From NCBI RefSeq assembly GCF_014705655.1, contig NZ_JACXIY010000016.1, forward strand, positions 1-64,000: a stretch of 64,000 nucleotides of DNA, written 5' to 3'. The notes below the pieces were generated by a model. It was not told the origin of the DNA. It made no database searches and saw only the letters and a program-made list of their open reading frames with translations. A program made the position numbers and the translations under genes. Below are positions 27,144 through 36,116 of the stretch, piece by piece (positions within the stretch are counted from its first letter, which is position 1; each line of letters starts with the position of its first letter). Source of the DNA: Paenibacillus arenilitoris (GTDB lineage: Bacteria; Bacillota; Bacilli; Paenibacillales; Paenibacillaceae).

Positions 27144-27233
27144 GGCGAAATTTGGCGATGGAGTTCGCCATAACCGCCTTAGCGCTAATGACTCCTACCA
27201 GGCATTTTTTTGCTGCCGGTAGGAGTTTTTTTA
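27144..27233 (+). promoter_or_regulatory. Fluoride (crcB-type) riboswitch with expression-platform terminator
   Basis: GGCGATGGAGTTCGCC, AACCGCC and AATGACTCCTACC are the conserved blocks of the fluoride aptamer. ACTCCTACC (27191-27199) pairs with GGTAGGAGT (27218-27226) to form a terminator with a T-run; the first arm is also part of the aptamer. Fluoride binding should block the terminator and switch on the exporter. Confidence 0.93.
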
Positions 27234-27261
27234 TTAGAACACATCGAAGGGGCGTCGAATT

Positions 27262-28449
27262 GTGAAGGCTGTTGTCTTATTTTCGCTCAAATGGCTGTGC
27301 ATCGCCGGGTTTGCAGGTAGCGTGACGGGGAGCGCCTCCGCCCTCTTCCTTGCCGGACTGGACCTCGCGACGAGGACGAGGGAAGCGAATGCGTGGCTGC
27401 TATGGCTGCTGCCCGTCGGAGGAGCGGCCGTCGCTTATTTGTACATGAAAGCCGGCAAAGAGGCCGGCAGAGGCAACAATCTCATTATCGAGCAAATTCA
27501 TGACGGTAACGGCGCCATCCCGCTGCGAATGGCGCCGCTCGTCCTGATCGGCACGTGGACGACGCATTTGTTCGGAGGCTCGGCCGGCCGCGAGGGGACG
27601 GCGGTGCAGATGGGCGGCAGCTTGGCGGAGCGGCTTGGAAGGCTGCTCAAGCTGAATGCGACGGACCGCAAGCTCCTATTGATATGCGGCATCAGCGGCG
27701 GATTCGGCTCCGTGTTCGGAACGCCGCTAGCCGGGACGGTATTCGGCTTGGAGGTGCTGGCGATCGGCATGATCGGCAGCTACGAAGCGCTGCTCCCGTG
27801 CTTCGTCGCGAGCTCCGTCGGCCATCTCGTAACGACGGCCTGGGGCATCCGGCATATCCATTACGCGATGGGCCCCGTCCCGGCAGCCGATTTGCCGTTC
27901 CTTGCCAAACTAATAGCCGCATCGATCGCGTTCGGATTGGCCGCCCTTCTGTTCACCCGGCTAACCAAGCAGATCAAGCTGCTGTTCGGCCGATGGTTCA
28001 AGCATCCGGTCTTAAGAAGCGCAGCCGGCGGACTGATCGTAATCGGGCTTGCGTACGCGGTCGGAACGCGCGATTATTTGGGGCTTGGCCTTCCCCTTAT
28101 CCGGGAATCGTTCGAAACGGCCGCTTCGCCGCTCGATTTCCTGCTCAAGACGCTGTTCACGTCGGTAACGCTCGGCGCCGGCTTCCAAGGAGGAGAGGTG
28201 ACGCCGCTGTTCGTCATCGGCTCGACGCTCGGCAGCGCCTTGGCCGGCCTGCTCGGCGTATCCGCGCCGTTCCTTGCGGCGGTCGGCTTCGTATCGGTTT
28301 TTGGCGGCGCCGCCAAAACGCCGATCGCCTGCTTTGTCATGGGGATCGAATTATTCGGTTCGGAGGGCGCGGTCTATTTGTTCATCGGCTGCTTGATCAG
28401 CTTCCTCTTCTCGGGGCGGACGGGGATATACGAGGCGCAGCGGCAATAG
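27262..28449 (+). CDS. CLC-F fluoride/proton antiporter
   Basis: 395 residues from GTG at 27262. CLC fold with the fluoride-branch selectivity sequence GNNLI (71-75) in place of GSGIP, gating Glu in GREGT (Glu111), and PIACFVMGIELFG toward the end. It exports fluoride in exchange for protons. The fluoride riboswitch directly upstream confirms the role. Confidence 0.95.
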   Translation: MKAVVLFSLKWLCIAGFAGSVTGSASALFLAGLDLATRTREANAWLLWLLPVGGAAVAYLYMKAGKEAGRGNNLIIEQIHDGNGAIPLRMAPLVLIGTWTTHLFGGSAGREGTAVQMGGSLAERLGRLLKLNATDRKLLLICGISGGFGSVFGTPLAGTVFGLEVLAIGMIGSYEALLPCFVASSVGHLVTTAWGIRHIHYAMGPVPAADLPFLAKLIAASIAFGLAALLFTRLTKQIKLLFGRWFKHPVLRSAAGGLIVIGLAYAVGTRDYLGLGLPLIRESFETAASPLDFLLKTLFTSVTLGAGFQGGEVTPLFVIGSTLGSALAGLLGVSAPFLAAVGFVSVFGGAAKTPIACFVMGIELFGSEGAVYLFIGCLISFLFSGRTGIYEAQRQ

Positions 28450-28464
28450 CTGCGGCAATAATAA

Positions 28465-28508
28465 AGGCCTGCTCCCAGTCATGGAGAGCAGGCCTACTAT
28501 CTTTTTTT
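28465..28508. terminator. Terminator between convergent clc and uppP genes
   Basis: AGGCCTGCTC and GAGCAGGCCT form a perfect 10-bp stem; plus-strand T-run at 28502-28508, and an A-rich side that gives T for the minus strand. It overlaps the end of uppP. Confidence 0.85.
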
Positions 28509-29349
28509 AGAAATAGACGAAGTAGATGACGGCCGCGAGCACGATCCGGTATATCGCGAACGGCACGAGCTTGATCTTGTTAATCAGCTTTAGAAAGAAG
28601 CGAATCGAAATGGCGGCGAATACGAACGCGCTGATGAAGCCCGCAATGAAGAAAGGAAGCGTATCGAGCGTGAAGTATTCCCAATTTTTCGCGAGCGAGA
28701 GCAAGCTGGCTCCGGCCATAATCGGCACGGCCATAATGAACGTGAAGTCGGCGGCCGCGCGGTGGCTCATGCCGAGCAATACGCCGCCAGAGATCGTCGA
28801 TCCGGAACGCGAGAAGCCCGGCCAGAGCGACAAGCATTGAATGAGACCGACGGACAGCGCCTGCTTGTACGTAATCTGGTCGACCGTTTCGGTCTTCAGC
28901 TTCTTCGGCCTGAATCGGTCGGCGACGATCATGAACACCGCTCCGATCACGAGTCCGATCAGCACCGTTCTTGTCGAGAACAGATGCTCGTCGATGTAAT
29001 CGTCGAACAGCAGACCGAACACGCCGGCCGGGATAAGGCCCACAAGGACATGCGCAAGCTTCAATTTCTTCCCAGGCTCCGCGGATGCCGCTTCCGTTTT
29101 GTTCTTGCCGAATTTAAGGCCGAGCAGCTCGATGAACCGGTGCCGGAACAAAATGACGACGGCCAGGATCGAGCCTAGCTGGATGACGATTTTGAACGTA
29201 TTGGCTACATATTTCGTCAAAAATTGCTCCGACTGCAGCCACATGTCATCGACGATGACCATATGACCCGTCGACGATACGGGCGCAAACTCCGTCATCC
29301 CTTCCACAAATCCGAGAATAATCGCTTTTAAAATCGTTAAAAAATCCAT
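28507..29349 (-). CDS. uppP: Undecaprenyl-diphosphatase
   Basis: 280 residues with many helices. EGMTEFAPVSSTGH near residue 16 and PGFSRSGSTISGG are the two catalytic motifs of UppP/BacA. It recycles the lipid carrier of cell wall synthesis and can lower bacitracin sensitivity. ATG at 29349 behind TAGGAGATTTGCC. A bacitracin-type ABC transporter follows upstream. Confidence 0.95.
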   Translation of the reverse strand: MDFLTILKAIILGFVEGMTEFAPVSSTGHMVIVDDMWLQSEQFLTKYVANTFKIVIQLGSILAVVILFRHRFIELLGLKFGKNKTEAASAEPGKKLKLAHVLVGLIPAGVFGLLFDDYIDEHLFSTRTVLIGLVIGAVFMIVADRFRPKKLKTETVDQITYKQALSVGLIQCLSLWPGFSRSGSTISGGVLLGMSHRAAADFTFIMAVPIMAGASLLSLAKNWEYFTLDTLPFFIAGFISAFVFAAISIRFFLKLINKIKLVPFAIYRIVLAAVIYFVYF

Positions 29350-29447
29350 TTCGGCAAATCTCCTAACTTAGAAATGATAGATTCCGATGAAAGCAGCCCG
29401 TTTCAAATCATAACATAATTCGGGGAGGCCGACAAAATACGGGAGTC

Positions 29448-30128
29448 CTATAAAATATCTTCCCGCTCCGCCTTGCGTACCGCAAACGCGGCCGATACGA
29501 AGCCCGCCCCCACGCAGCAGGCTGCAATGGCGGCGGCAAGCGTCCAATTATGCCCGCTCTCGTCATGCGAGCCGCCGAGTCCGAGCGCAAGGACGAACGA
29601 TGCGACGATGATCGCGTTCCCCGATTTCCGCGCCATGCCGACATAGAGCGGCAGCAGGACGACGCCGGTGACCGCGAAAGCGTTAATGAAGATGCGCAGC
29701 GCTTCGTCGGTCAACAGTCCGCTCGTGAGCGGTTCCGCGATGTAGCCGTTCTTCGCGTTGGCCGCAAGGAAGAACGCCGCCACGAACAGGTTCGACAGCA
29801 TCGACGCGGCAAAGGAGAACAGCGCGGTCACAATCAGCTTCGCGGCCAGCAGCCGGCTCCGGGCAATCGGATACGCGAACAAATTCGCGACGGTCTTCGA
29901 TTTGTACTCGTCCATCACCAGCTTCGACATGAACACCGACGAGAACACGATGAACGTCATTTCGACATACGAACGGTTGCTGTAGAAAGCTTCGACGAAC
30001 GTGCGAACGCCCTCGTTCGGCAAATTCGTGACGACCCACATCGCGATGACGAGGTTGGCGGCGGCAAAGGACAAGAGCCAGTTGCGCAGCCTAATTTTTC
30101 GAAGCTCGAGCCTCATCAGCATCGCCAT
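29448..30128 (-). CDS. ABC-2 type transporter permease
   Basis: 226 residues, six predicted helices, with the LVMDEYKSKTVANLFAYPI region common in lantibiotic/bacitracin-type ABC-2 permeases. It overlaps the ATPase gene by 38 bp. Partner of the ATPase at 30091. Probably exports or expels a peptide or lipid-linked compound; the substrate is not shown. Confidence 0.8.
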   Translation of the reverse strand: MAMLMRLELRKIRLRNWLLSFAAANLVIAMWVVTNLPNEGVRTFVEAFYSNRSYVEMTFIVFSSVFMSKLVMDEYKSKTVANLFAYPIARSRLLAAKLIVTALFSFAASMLSNLFVAAFFLAANAKNGYIAEPLTSGLLTDEALRIFINAFAVTGVVLLPLYVGMARKSGNAIIVASFVLALGLGGSHDESGHNWTLAAAIAACCVGAGFVSAAFAVRKAEREDIL

Positions 30129-31053
30129 GGGACTTTCCTCCTTGTATCCATTTCAAAAATTGCTCCTCGAGCGACACGTTTCGCCTCGTCAAGCTCGTAA
30201 GGCCGATCCCGTGAAGGACGAGCGCTCTTGCCAGCTCGGATGGGGCGATCCGCGGGTCGTATACGCGAACCGTGTCGTTCCCCAGCACCTTGAAGCTGCG
30301 GATGCCGAGCTGCTCCTCGATGACGAAGGCCGCTTGCCTCGCGTCCGACGTGACGGCTTCGATGCAGGCCGTCCGCTCGTTTCTCACCTGCTCCATCGAC
30401 ACTTCCTCAACCAGCTTCCCTTCATGGATGATGCCGATCGTGTCGGCCAATACTTCGATTTCCTGCAAAATATGACTGGATATAAGGATCGTGATGCCGT
30501 AATCCTTGCTGAGCGCCCGAAACAGCTCGCGAAGCTCGCGGATGCCGACGGGATCCATCCCGTTGACCGGCTCGTCCAAGATGAGCAGCTCCGGCTTCGC
30601 GCAGATCGCCCTGGCGATGCCGAGCCTCTGCTTCATGCCGAGCGAGAACGCCTTGACCGGCTTCCCGCCCGTATCCTTAAGTCCGGCCAGCCGCAGCGCT
30701 TCCCCTATCGCGTCCGGATCGTAGCATCCCATATAGTCGCAATGAAGCCGCATATTTTGCTGCGCCGACAAATGCTCGTAGAACACGGGGTACTCGATCA
30801 TGCTGCCCATCCGCTTCAACGGCTCGACCTCGCCGCGCCGCACCGGCTCGCCGAATAGTTCGATCGTCCCGCCGGACGGCGCAACGAGCCCCGTCAGCAT
30901 CCGCATCACCGTCGTCTTCCCCGCTCCGTTCGGTCCGAGGAAGCCGTAAATTTCGCCTTTGCGTATCGTCATGCTAACCTCCGACACGACTTCCTTGCCC
31001 TTAAACGATTTGCTTAGCCCTGTCGTCCGCAATACGATGCTCAAATTCGCCAT
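30091..31053 (-). CDS. ABC transporter ATP-binding protein, bacitracin/lantibiotic-resistance type
   Basis: 320 residues. Walker A GPNGAGKTT, signature FSLGMKQRLGIA (the LGMKQ form typical of the BcrA branch), Walker B LLILDEPVNGMD. The ATG at 31053 nearly touches GGAGGA; TTG at 31044 is better spaced. Regulated probably by the two-component genes upstream, from which a terminator separates it. Confidence 0.85.
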   Translation of the reverse strand: MANLSIVLRTTGLSKSFKGKEVVSEVSMTIRKGEIYGFLGPNGAGKTTVMRMLTGLVAPSGGTIELFGEPVRRGEVEPLKRMGSMIEYPVFYEHLSAQQNMRLHCDYMGCYDPDAIGEALRLAGLKDTGGKPVKAFSLGMKQRLGIARAICAKPELLILDEPVNGMDPVGIRELRELFRALSKDYGITILISSHILQEIEVLADTIGIIHEGKLVEEVSMEQVRNERTACIEAVTSDARQAAFVIEEQLGIRSFKVLGNDTVRVYDPRIAPSELARALVLHGIGLTSLTRRNVSLEEQFLKWIQGGKSHGDADEARASKN

Positions 31054-31167
31054 TCCTCCAATTCATCCTGCAGATTTACGCATTCGCAAGCCAAGTGTAA
31101 CAAATGAAGCTGTCGTTCCCGTTTCGCAATGATTAAGAAAGTCTTTCGATCGGCGCGACGGCGCGAC

Positions 31168-31207
31168 AAAAAAAATCGCCGGCGCCGCGGCGGCGGCTAA
31201 CGGCGAT
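31168..31207 (-). terminator. Terminator at the end of the sensor kinase gene
   Basis: On the minus strand ATCGCCG and CGGCGAT enclose a GC-rich inner hairpin and are followed by eight T. It overlaps the kinase stop codon and splits the regulator genes from the transporter genes. Confidence 0.8.
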
Positions 31208-32174
31208 CCTTCTTAGCGTTCTGGCCTTGCCGATTCGGGGGACCGGCGGCTTGCTTCAACGTAAGCGTAAATACGGTTTTCTCGTAGGGAACGCTGCGCA
31301 GGTCGAGATCGCCGCCCAGCTTCTGCGCGAGCCGCTTCGATATGGCGAGTCCGAGACCGCTCCCCTGATATAGCGGATTCCGCGAATCCTCCAGCGTGTA
31401 CAGCCTCTCGAACACGCGCTGCCGGTTCGGCTCCGCGATCCCTTGGCCGCGATCCCACACCTCGACGACGACGCCGGACTCGCCGCCGCGCAGCGCGAAG
31501 CCGATGACGCCGCCTCCGCTCCCGTATCGGATGGCGTTCGTCAGCAGGTTGCCGCAGATCCGCTCGAGCGCTTCTTCGTTGCCAAGCGCGTACAGCGGCT
31601 CGTCCGGCAGGTCGATCGCGGCCTCAAGCCCCTTCGCGGTAATCGCGTCGTAGAAGAACAAAATGAGATTTTGGCAAAAAACATGCATCGGAATGACGGC
31701 GAGCGGAATCGGCTTATCGTCGGATTCCAGTCTTGCCAGATCGAAAAACTTGTCCATCAAGCCGGTCATTTCGAGCGCTTTCGCATGGACCCGGTGAAGC
31801 AGGCGCGATCGCTCCTCGCCGCTCATCGCCTCGTCCTTCGCGATCGTCTCCGTTAAGCCGAGCACGACCGTCAGCGGCGTTCTGAGGTCATGGGACATAT
31901 TCGTCAGCATGGTGCGCATCGAGCGCTCGTTCCTGGCGTAAGCCGCCGTCGCCTTGCGGTTGCCGTCGATGAGCCGGTTGATCTGGACGAGCAGCCGCTG
32001 CAGCTCGCGGTCGGACGTGTTCAAGTACAGCGGCACCGTCCCCTCCGCCGCGTTTGCTTCCTCCAGCTTGGCGCGAATATAGACGATTTGTTTCTTGCGC
32101 GCGCGGACGTCCCGAACAAGTAAGAGGACGGCGGCGAGCAGCAAGCAAAGAGCGGCGGCAAAAAACGGCTGCAT
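31197..32174 (-). CDS. Sensor histidine kinase, one membrane helix
   Basis: 325 residues. A single N-terminal helix (4-20), then directly the dimerisation domain with MSHDLRTPLT (His95) and the ATPase domain (NLLTNAIRYG, DRGQGI, GSGLGLAI). With no external loop it resembles intramembrane-sensing kinases that take their signal from an ABC transporter. 1 bp after the response regulator gene. Confidence 0.88.
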   Translation of the reverse strand: MQPFFAAALCLLLAAVLLLVRDVRARKKQIVYIRAKLEEANAAEGTVPLYLNTSDRELQRLLVQINRLIDGNRKATAAYARNERSMRTMLTNMSHDLRTPLTVVLGLTETIAKDEAMSGEERSRLLHRVHAKALEMTGLMDKFFDLARLESDDKPIPLAVIPMHVFCQNLILFFYDAITAKGLEAAIDLPDEPLYALGNEEALERICGNLLTNAIRYGSGGGVIGFALRGGESGVVVEVWDRGQGIAEPNRQRVFERLYTLEDSRNPLYQGSGLGLAISKRLAQKLGGDLDLRSVPYEKTVFTLTLKQAAGPPNRQGQNAKKDRR

Positions 32175-32175
32175 G

Positions 32176-32880
32176 CTAGAACTCCCCCAGCTTGTAGCCG
32201 ATTCCCCATACCGTTATGATGTAGCGAGGACTCGACGGATCGTCTTCGATTTTGTCCCTTAGTCTGCTGATATGCACATTAATCGCGTTGTCGTCCCCGA
32301 AATAATCGTCGTGCCATACCGCCCTGTATATTTGCTCTTTGGAATAGGCGCGGCGCGGGTTCAGCATGAACAGCTTCAAAATGTGATATTCCTTGCCGGT
32401 CAGCTTAACGTCTTCCCCCCGCTTGCTGACGGCGAGGCGCTCCGTATCCATTGTCAGCTCGTGGATGCGGAGCGTCGTGCCGCTCCGCGCTTCCGGCCGC
32501 CCTTCCGCCGCGTATAAGGTCGCTCGGCGCAGCGACGCGTTCACCCGCGCGGAAAGCTCGATCAACGAGAACGGCTTCGTCAAATAATCGTCCGCGCCGA
32601 AGCCGAGCCCGAGCGCCTTATCCAGCACGCCGTCCTTGGCCGACACGATTAGGACGGGCACGAAGCTCGCGGAACGGACCTGCTTCAAAAACTCGGTGCC
32701 GTCCAGCTCGGGGAGCATCAAGTCCAGCACGATCAGATCGATCCGCTCCCGTTCGAACTTCTCCAGGCCTGCTCGTCCGTCCGGTGCGTGCAGCACTTGA
32801 TAGCCATCCTTCGTCAAATGGTCGGCGACCATTTCGGCGATGGCGGGGTCGTCCTCCACGATCAATATCGTCTTCTGCAT
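32176..32880 (-). CDS. OmpR-family response regulator
   Basis: 234 residues. Receiver domain with Asp53 (LIVLDLMLPELDG) and KPF lysine; winged-helix DNA-binding domain with GKEYHILKLF and VHISRLRDKIE. Partner of the kinase just downstream. It starts 18 bp after a radical SAM gene. Confidence 0.92.
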   Translation of the reverse strand: MQKTILIVEDDPAIAEMVADHLTKDGYQVLHAPDGRAGLEKFERERIDLIVLDLMLPELDGTEFLKQVRSASFVPVLIVSAKDGVLDKALGLGFGADDYLTKPFSLIELSARVNASLRRATLYAAEGRPEARSGTTLRIHELTMDTERLAVSKRGEDVKLTGKEYHILKLFMLNPRRAYSKEQIYRAVWHDDYFGDDNAINVHISRLRDKIEDDPSSPRYIITVWGIGYKLGEF

Positions 32881-32898
32881 TTGTCCCGGTTCCTCCCG

Positions 32899-33774
32899 TC
32901 AGCCGAAGCGCTGGCGATATCCGCATTTGCGGCACAGCTCCTCGACCGCTTCCCTGCGGGAGAAGCCGTCGTACAGCCGCGCCGCCCGCTCGTTCTCGAT
33001 GATATCGGAAAATTTCGTCTCGTGAATATTGCCCAAATTAATGACGCCTTCGCCGTCGAGGCAGCAAGGGATGACCGTGCCGTCGATAAGGATGCCCGCC
33101 TGGTTGCGAAGCGCGTGGCAGAACCCTTTGCCGTCGTCCTCCGGTTCCTTCAAATCCGGCCATTTAAATTCGGGATCCTGGTTCAAATAGATCCGGTCGG
33201 CGATTTTTACGCCTGTGCCGGGCGCAAACTTTTCCTCGATCCGGTAATCCAGCCGGAACGCGTCTTCGATCATGCCGAGAAGCTCGCGGTTTTTTTGGCG
33301 CTGCAAATTCGTTTCGTTGTCCATGTCCAGGTTCCAGAGCCGAAACGAGATAATGATGTCGCTTGCGGATACCGCTTCGCGCGCGAACGATAAGATTTCC
33401 GCCAAATAGCCCGCTTTGTCCTTCGAGCCCGGATGGCCGTCGAAGCTGTGCAGCGAGAAGTTGATCTGGCGCAGCGCCGGCTTGTTCAGCAGCTTGGCTC
33501 TGTTCTTCGCGATCAAGGTGCCGTTGGTCGTGATATTGACCTTAAAGCCTTTCGCGTGGGCGATGTCGAGCAGCTCGTCGATCTTCGGGTGGAGCAGCGG
33601 CTCCCCTTTGACGTGCAAATAGATATAATCCGTATGCGGCTTGACCTGGTCCAGCGTTTTCGTGAAATCGTCTAGGCTTATAAACCCTTTCGCCCGCTGC
33701 GTCGGCGGACAGAACGTGCAGGAAAGATTGCATATGCTCGTCGTTTCGATATAAAATTTTTTGAATTTTTTCAT
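32899..33774 (-). CDS. Radical SAM/SPASM domain protein
   Basis: 291 residues. CNLSCTFC (Cys15, 19, 22) binds the SAM 4Fe-4S cluster; KGEPLLHP and NITTNGT follow. The C-terminal CCLDGEGVINLGNI and CRKCGYR fit a SPASM auxiliary cluster. Such enzymes often modify peptides, but many Firmicute copies have no known substrate. No precursor peptide gene is seen nearby. Probably one transcript with the two-component genes downstream. Confidence 0.85.
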   Translation of the reverse strand: MKKFKKFYIETTSICNLSCTFCPPTQRAKGFISLDDFTKTLDQVKPHTDYIYLHVKGEPLLHPKIDELLDIAHAKGFKVNITTNGTLIAKNRAKLLNKPALRQINFSLHSFDGHPGSKDKAGYLAEILSFAREAVSASDIIISFRLWNLDMDNETNLQRQKNRELLGMIEDAFRLDYRIEEKFAPGTGVKIADRIYLNQDPEFKWPDLKEPEDDGKGFCHALRNQAGILIDGTVIPCCLDGEGVINLGNIHETKFSDIIENERAARLYDGFSRREAVEELCRKCGYRQRFG

Positions 33775-33909
33775 CTGCGCGTTAGCTCCGTTTCTATCGG
33801 GCCGCCTCGGCTCGGCGAATGCAAGCGCCCGAGCCGTCTATGACCGAACGGAACTATTATACTACGGCGATCGGCGGACTGACAAAAGGGAATAAGCGGC
33901 CGCGGCCGC

Positions 33910-34587
33910 CTACTCCCTGCTTTCGTCGCGCAAAGGACGAATGCCGACCGGTATCGCGCCGGGCTTCGCCGCTATAAGCTCGGCCCGGAAGCTGCCTTCG
34001 TACCGGAAGACCGGGCCGAGGAGCGGATTGTTCACGTGAACCGATATACGAAAGCATTGTTCGCCGTCATCGTACCATTCGTTCACGTCCGCGATGCCCG
34101 TCAGCAGTCTCGGAAACCGGAAGCCAAGCCTTCCTTCGTAGAAGCGCTGCTCGCCCGACCGGATCCGGATGCCGCCGTTCGGCGCCGCGGAGATGTCCAG
34201 ATCGACGGCCAAATGCTGCCTATTGCCTAAGTAATCGACGATCCGCTCCCTCTCGCCGCTGTAGATCATCGTCGCGTCGAAATGGCGGACCGATCTCGGA
34301 AACTGAAACTTGCGGATCCAGGACACCGTCTCTCGCCCGAAACGGTCGACGTAGGCGTAATTTTCGATCGAGAACGGAACGTCGCATCCCCCCTGCGGAA
34401 ACATCATATGCCTCAGCGTTCCGATCTGCAGCGGAAGAGCGGCCAGCTTGTTATACCAGATCCGCTTCATGACGCCTCGCCCGATCGAGGCGATCATGTC
34501 CGCGCTGCTGAAGCCGAACCGCTGGCGAATCTGCGGGTGCAGCTTCCGGAAATCATCGCCTAACGCCTGTTCATAGATCGATCTCAT
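33910..34587 (-). CDS. DUF4166 domain protein
   Basis: 225 residues. Start MRSIYEQALGDDFRKLHPQIRQRFGF and ending GIRPLRDESRE match DUF4166. Function unknown. It overlaps the previous gene (34571) by 17 bp, making a tight three-gene operon with the DoxX-like and DCC proteins. Confidence 0.8.
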   Translation of the reverse strand: MRSIYEQALGDDFRKLHPQIRQRFGFSSADMIASIGRGVMKRIWYNKLAALPLQIGTLRHMMFPQGGCDVPFSIENYAYVDRFGRETVSWIRKFQFPRSVRHFDATMIYSGERERIVDYLGNRQHLAVDLDISAAPNGGIRIRSGEQRFYEGRLGFRFPRLLTGIADVNEWYDDGEQCFRISVHVNNPLLGPVFRYEGSFRAELIAAKPGAIPVGIRPLRDESRE

Positions 34588-35527
34588 TCGATCGCCTCCT
34601 TGCCTTGCGCGGATTGGCCGCGGGCCGCCGCCTGCATCGCCTGGCGTCGGGCAGCTGCCGCGCCGTCCAATACGCGGCCATGCATAACCCCGCCATCGGC
34701 AGCAGCAGCGTGAGCGGATTGAACGGCTCGGCCATAATCCCGCTGTTGAAGGCGAGCGCCGGAATCGTAAGCAGCAGCAGCGCGGCCAGCTGCGCCAAAT
34801 GCGCCCATCGCTTGCGGTGAAGGATGGCGGCCGCGACGCCGAACGCGACTTCGCCCAGCCCGAGCAGCCGCACCGCTTCCCGCTCCGCGCCCGCGAACCA
34901 TCCCGTGCCGCCGAGCAGAGCCATCTCGCCGGATTCCGGGAACAGAAGCTTCGGTACGATTCCTTCGAAGCACCATAAGAGCAAGAGCAGCATGACGCTG
35001 CAATAGTGGATCAGCGCCCGCTCGGCCGTAACGGACGGCGGTACGCGCTCCTCCAGCCATAGGCGGAGCCGGTCAAAGCTCCATGCGGTCGCGAATCCGA
35101 ACAACGGCCGGAAGAGCCACCGGTCGAACAGCCGGCCTGCCGGTCCGAACCGCGTCCGGTAGTCGTACAGCGTCGAGAACGTGACCGGCTGCCCCGGCTG
35201 GCGCTGCTCGTATTTCCAGAAGCCGCCTCCTTGCCGGATCAGGGACAGCCGCTGGTCCGATGCGAACGCGAGCGTCGACAATCTGTCCTTCCTGTTGTTT
35301 TTCATGATGACCGCCGACTCCCCCGTTCCCTCGATGCGCAGGCCGAACCCGATGCGCGTCCGGTAGACGAATTTTTGATTGTCCGATTCGTTCGCCTTCG
35401 GCAAGTAGCGGATTTCCGAAAACCGCAAATCCCACTGCTCGTGCAGCTCCGGCGACTGGGTATACTTCCAGAGCTCGTCAAGTGAAGCGTCAATGGCCAG
35501 CTCGACGTATATCGGTTTATTGCTCAT
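34571..35527 (-). CDS. SRPBCC (START-like) domain fused to a DoxX-like membrane domain
   Basis: 318 residues from ATG at 35527 behind GGGAGGGAGCCGGTG. Residues 1-150 look like a polyketide cyclase/START pocket (VELAIDASLDELWKYT). From about 175 on there are four helices of the DoxX-like kind. Role unknown. Arg-rich C-terminus. Overlaps both neighbours. Confidence 0.75.
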   Translation of the reverse strand: MSNKPIYVELAIDASLDELWKYTQSPELHEQWDLRFSEIRYLPKANESDNQKFVYRTRIGFGLRIEGTGESAVIMKNNRKDRLSTLAFASDQRLSLIRQGGGFWKYEQRQPGQPVTFSTLYDYRTRFGPAGRLFDRWLFRPLFGFATAWSFDRLRLWLEERVPPSVTAERALIHYCSVMLLLLLWCFEGIVPKLLFPESGEMALLGGTGWFAGAEREAVRLLGLGEVAFGVAAAILHRKRWAHLAQLAALLLLTIPALAFNSGIMAEPFNPLTLLLPMAGLCMAAYWTARQLPDARRCRRRPAANPRKARRRSNEIDL

Positions 35528-35984
35528 CACCGGCTCCCTCCCGACGCGCCGCATAGACGCCGTCGATCAAAAATCGCTCCCTCACTTCCGCCGATAGGAG
35601 CAGGCAAATATCTGCTTTCCCGAACAGGCGGTAGCGGCGCCGCGCGATCCAATCGTAAACCCGGTCGCGAATGCCCGCGGGAATCCATATGAGCAGGTAC
35701 AGAAGCGGCCACAATCCGTTCAACCGCCGCAGCACGCGCAGCGCCGCTTCCGATTTCGTATAAATGCGGCTATTCTCGATCAGCACGAACGTTTGAAAAT
35801 CGTCAACCGGCAGCCGGGCCTCCGTTAAGAGCTTCCGCCCGGCGCCCGACTGCAGCGAAGCGAAGCGAAACCTGCCCGGTTTGTCCCGTTTCACGACGAA
35901 CCGCGTAATGCCGCTGCAAAGCGCGCACTCGCCGTCGATCAACAGGACGGATGCCGCCGCGCCGTCAATCTTCCAGTTTCTCAT
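35517..35984 (-). CDS. DCC-family thiol-disulfide oxidoreductase-like protein (DUF393)
   Basis: 155 residues. The DGECALC motif (17-23) defines the DCC family; LLYLLIWIPAGIRDRVYDWIARRRYRLFG is the usual C-terminal part. Redox role presumed from the CxxC. First gene of the triad with DoxX-like and DUF4166 proteins. Confidence 0.85.
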   Translation of the reverse strand: MRNWKIDGAAASVLLIDGECALCSGITRFVVKRDKPGRFRFASLQSGAGRKLLTEARLPVDDFQTFVLIENSRIYTKSEAALRVLRRLNGLWPLLYLLIWIPAGIRDRVYDWIARRRYRLFGKADICLLLSAEVRERFLIDGVYAARREGAGDEQ

Positions 35985-36116
35985 CGCCTCATCCCTGCCT
36001 CTCGCTTCTATTGTACGGCATGCGTCCTTCGCGTTGCAGTTCCAACTTTCATAGTACGACGAACGAAGGGGTACTACGGATTGTAGTACCCTCTCGAATT
36101 TTTCCGGCGTCCCCGC

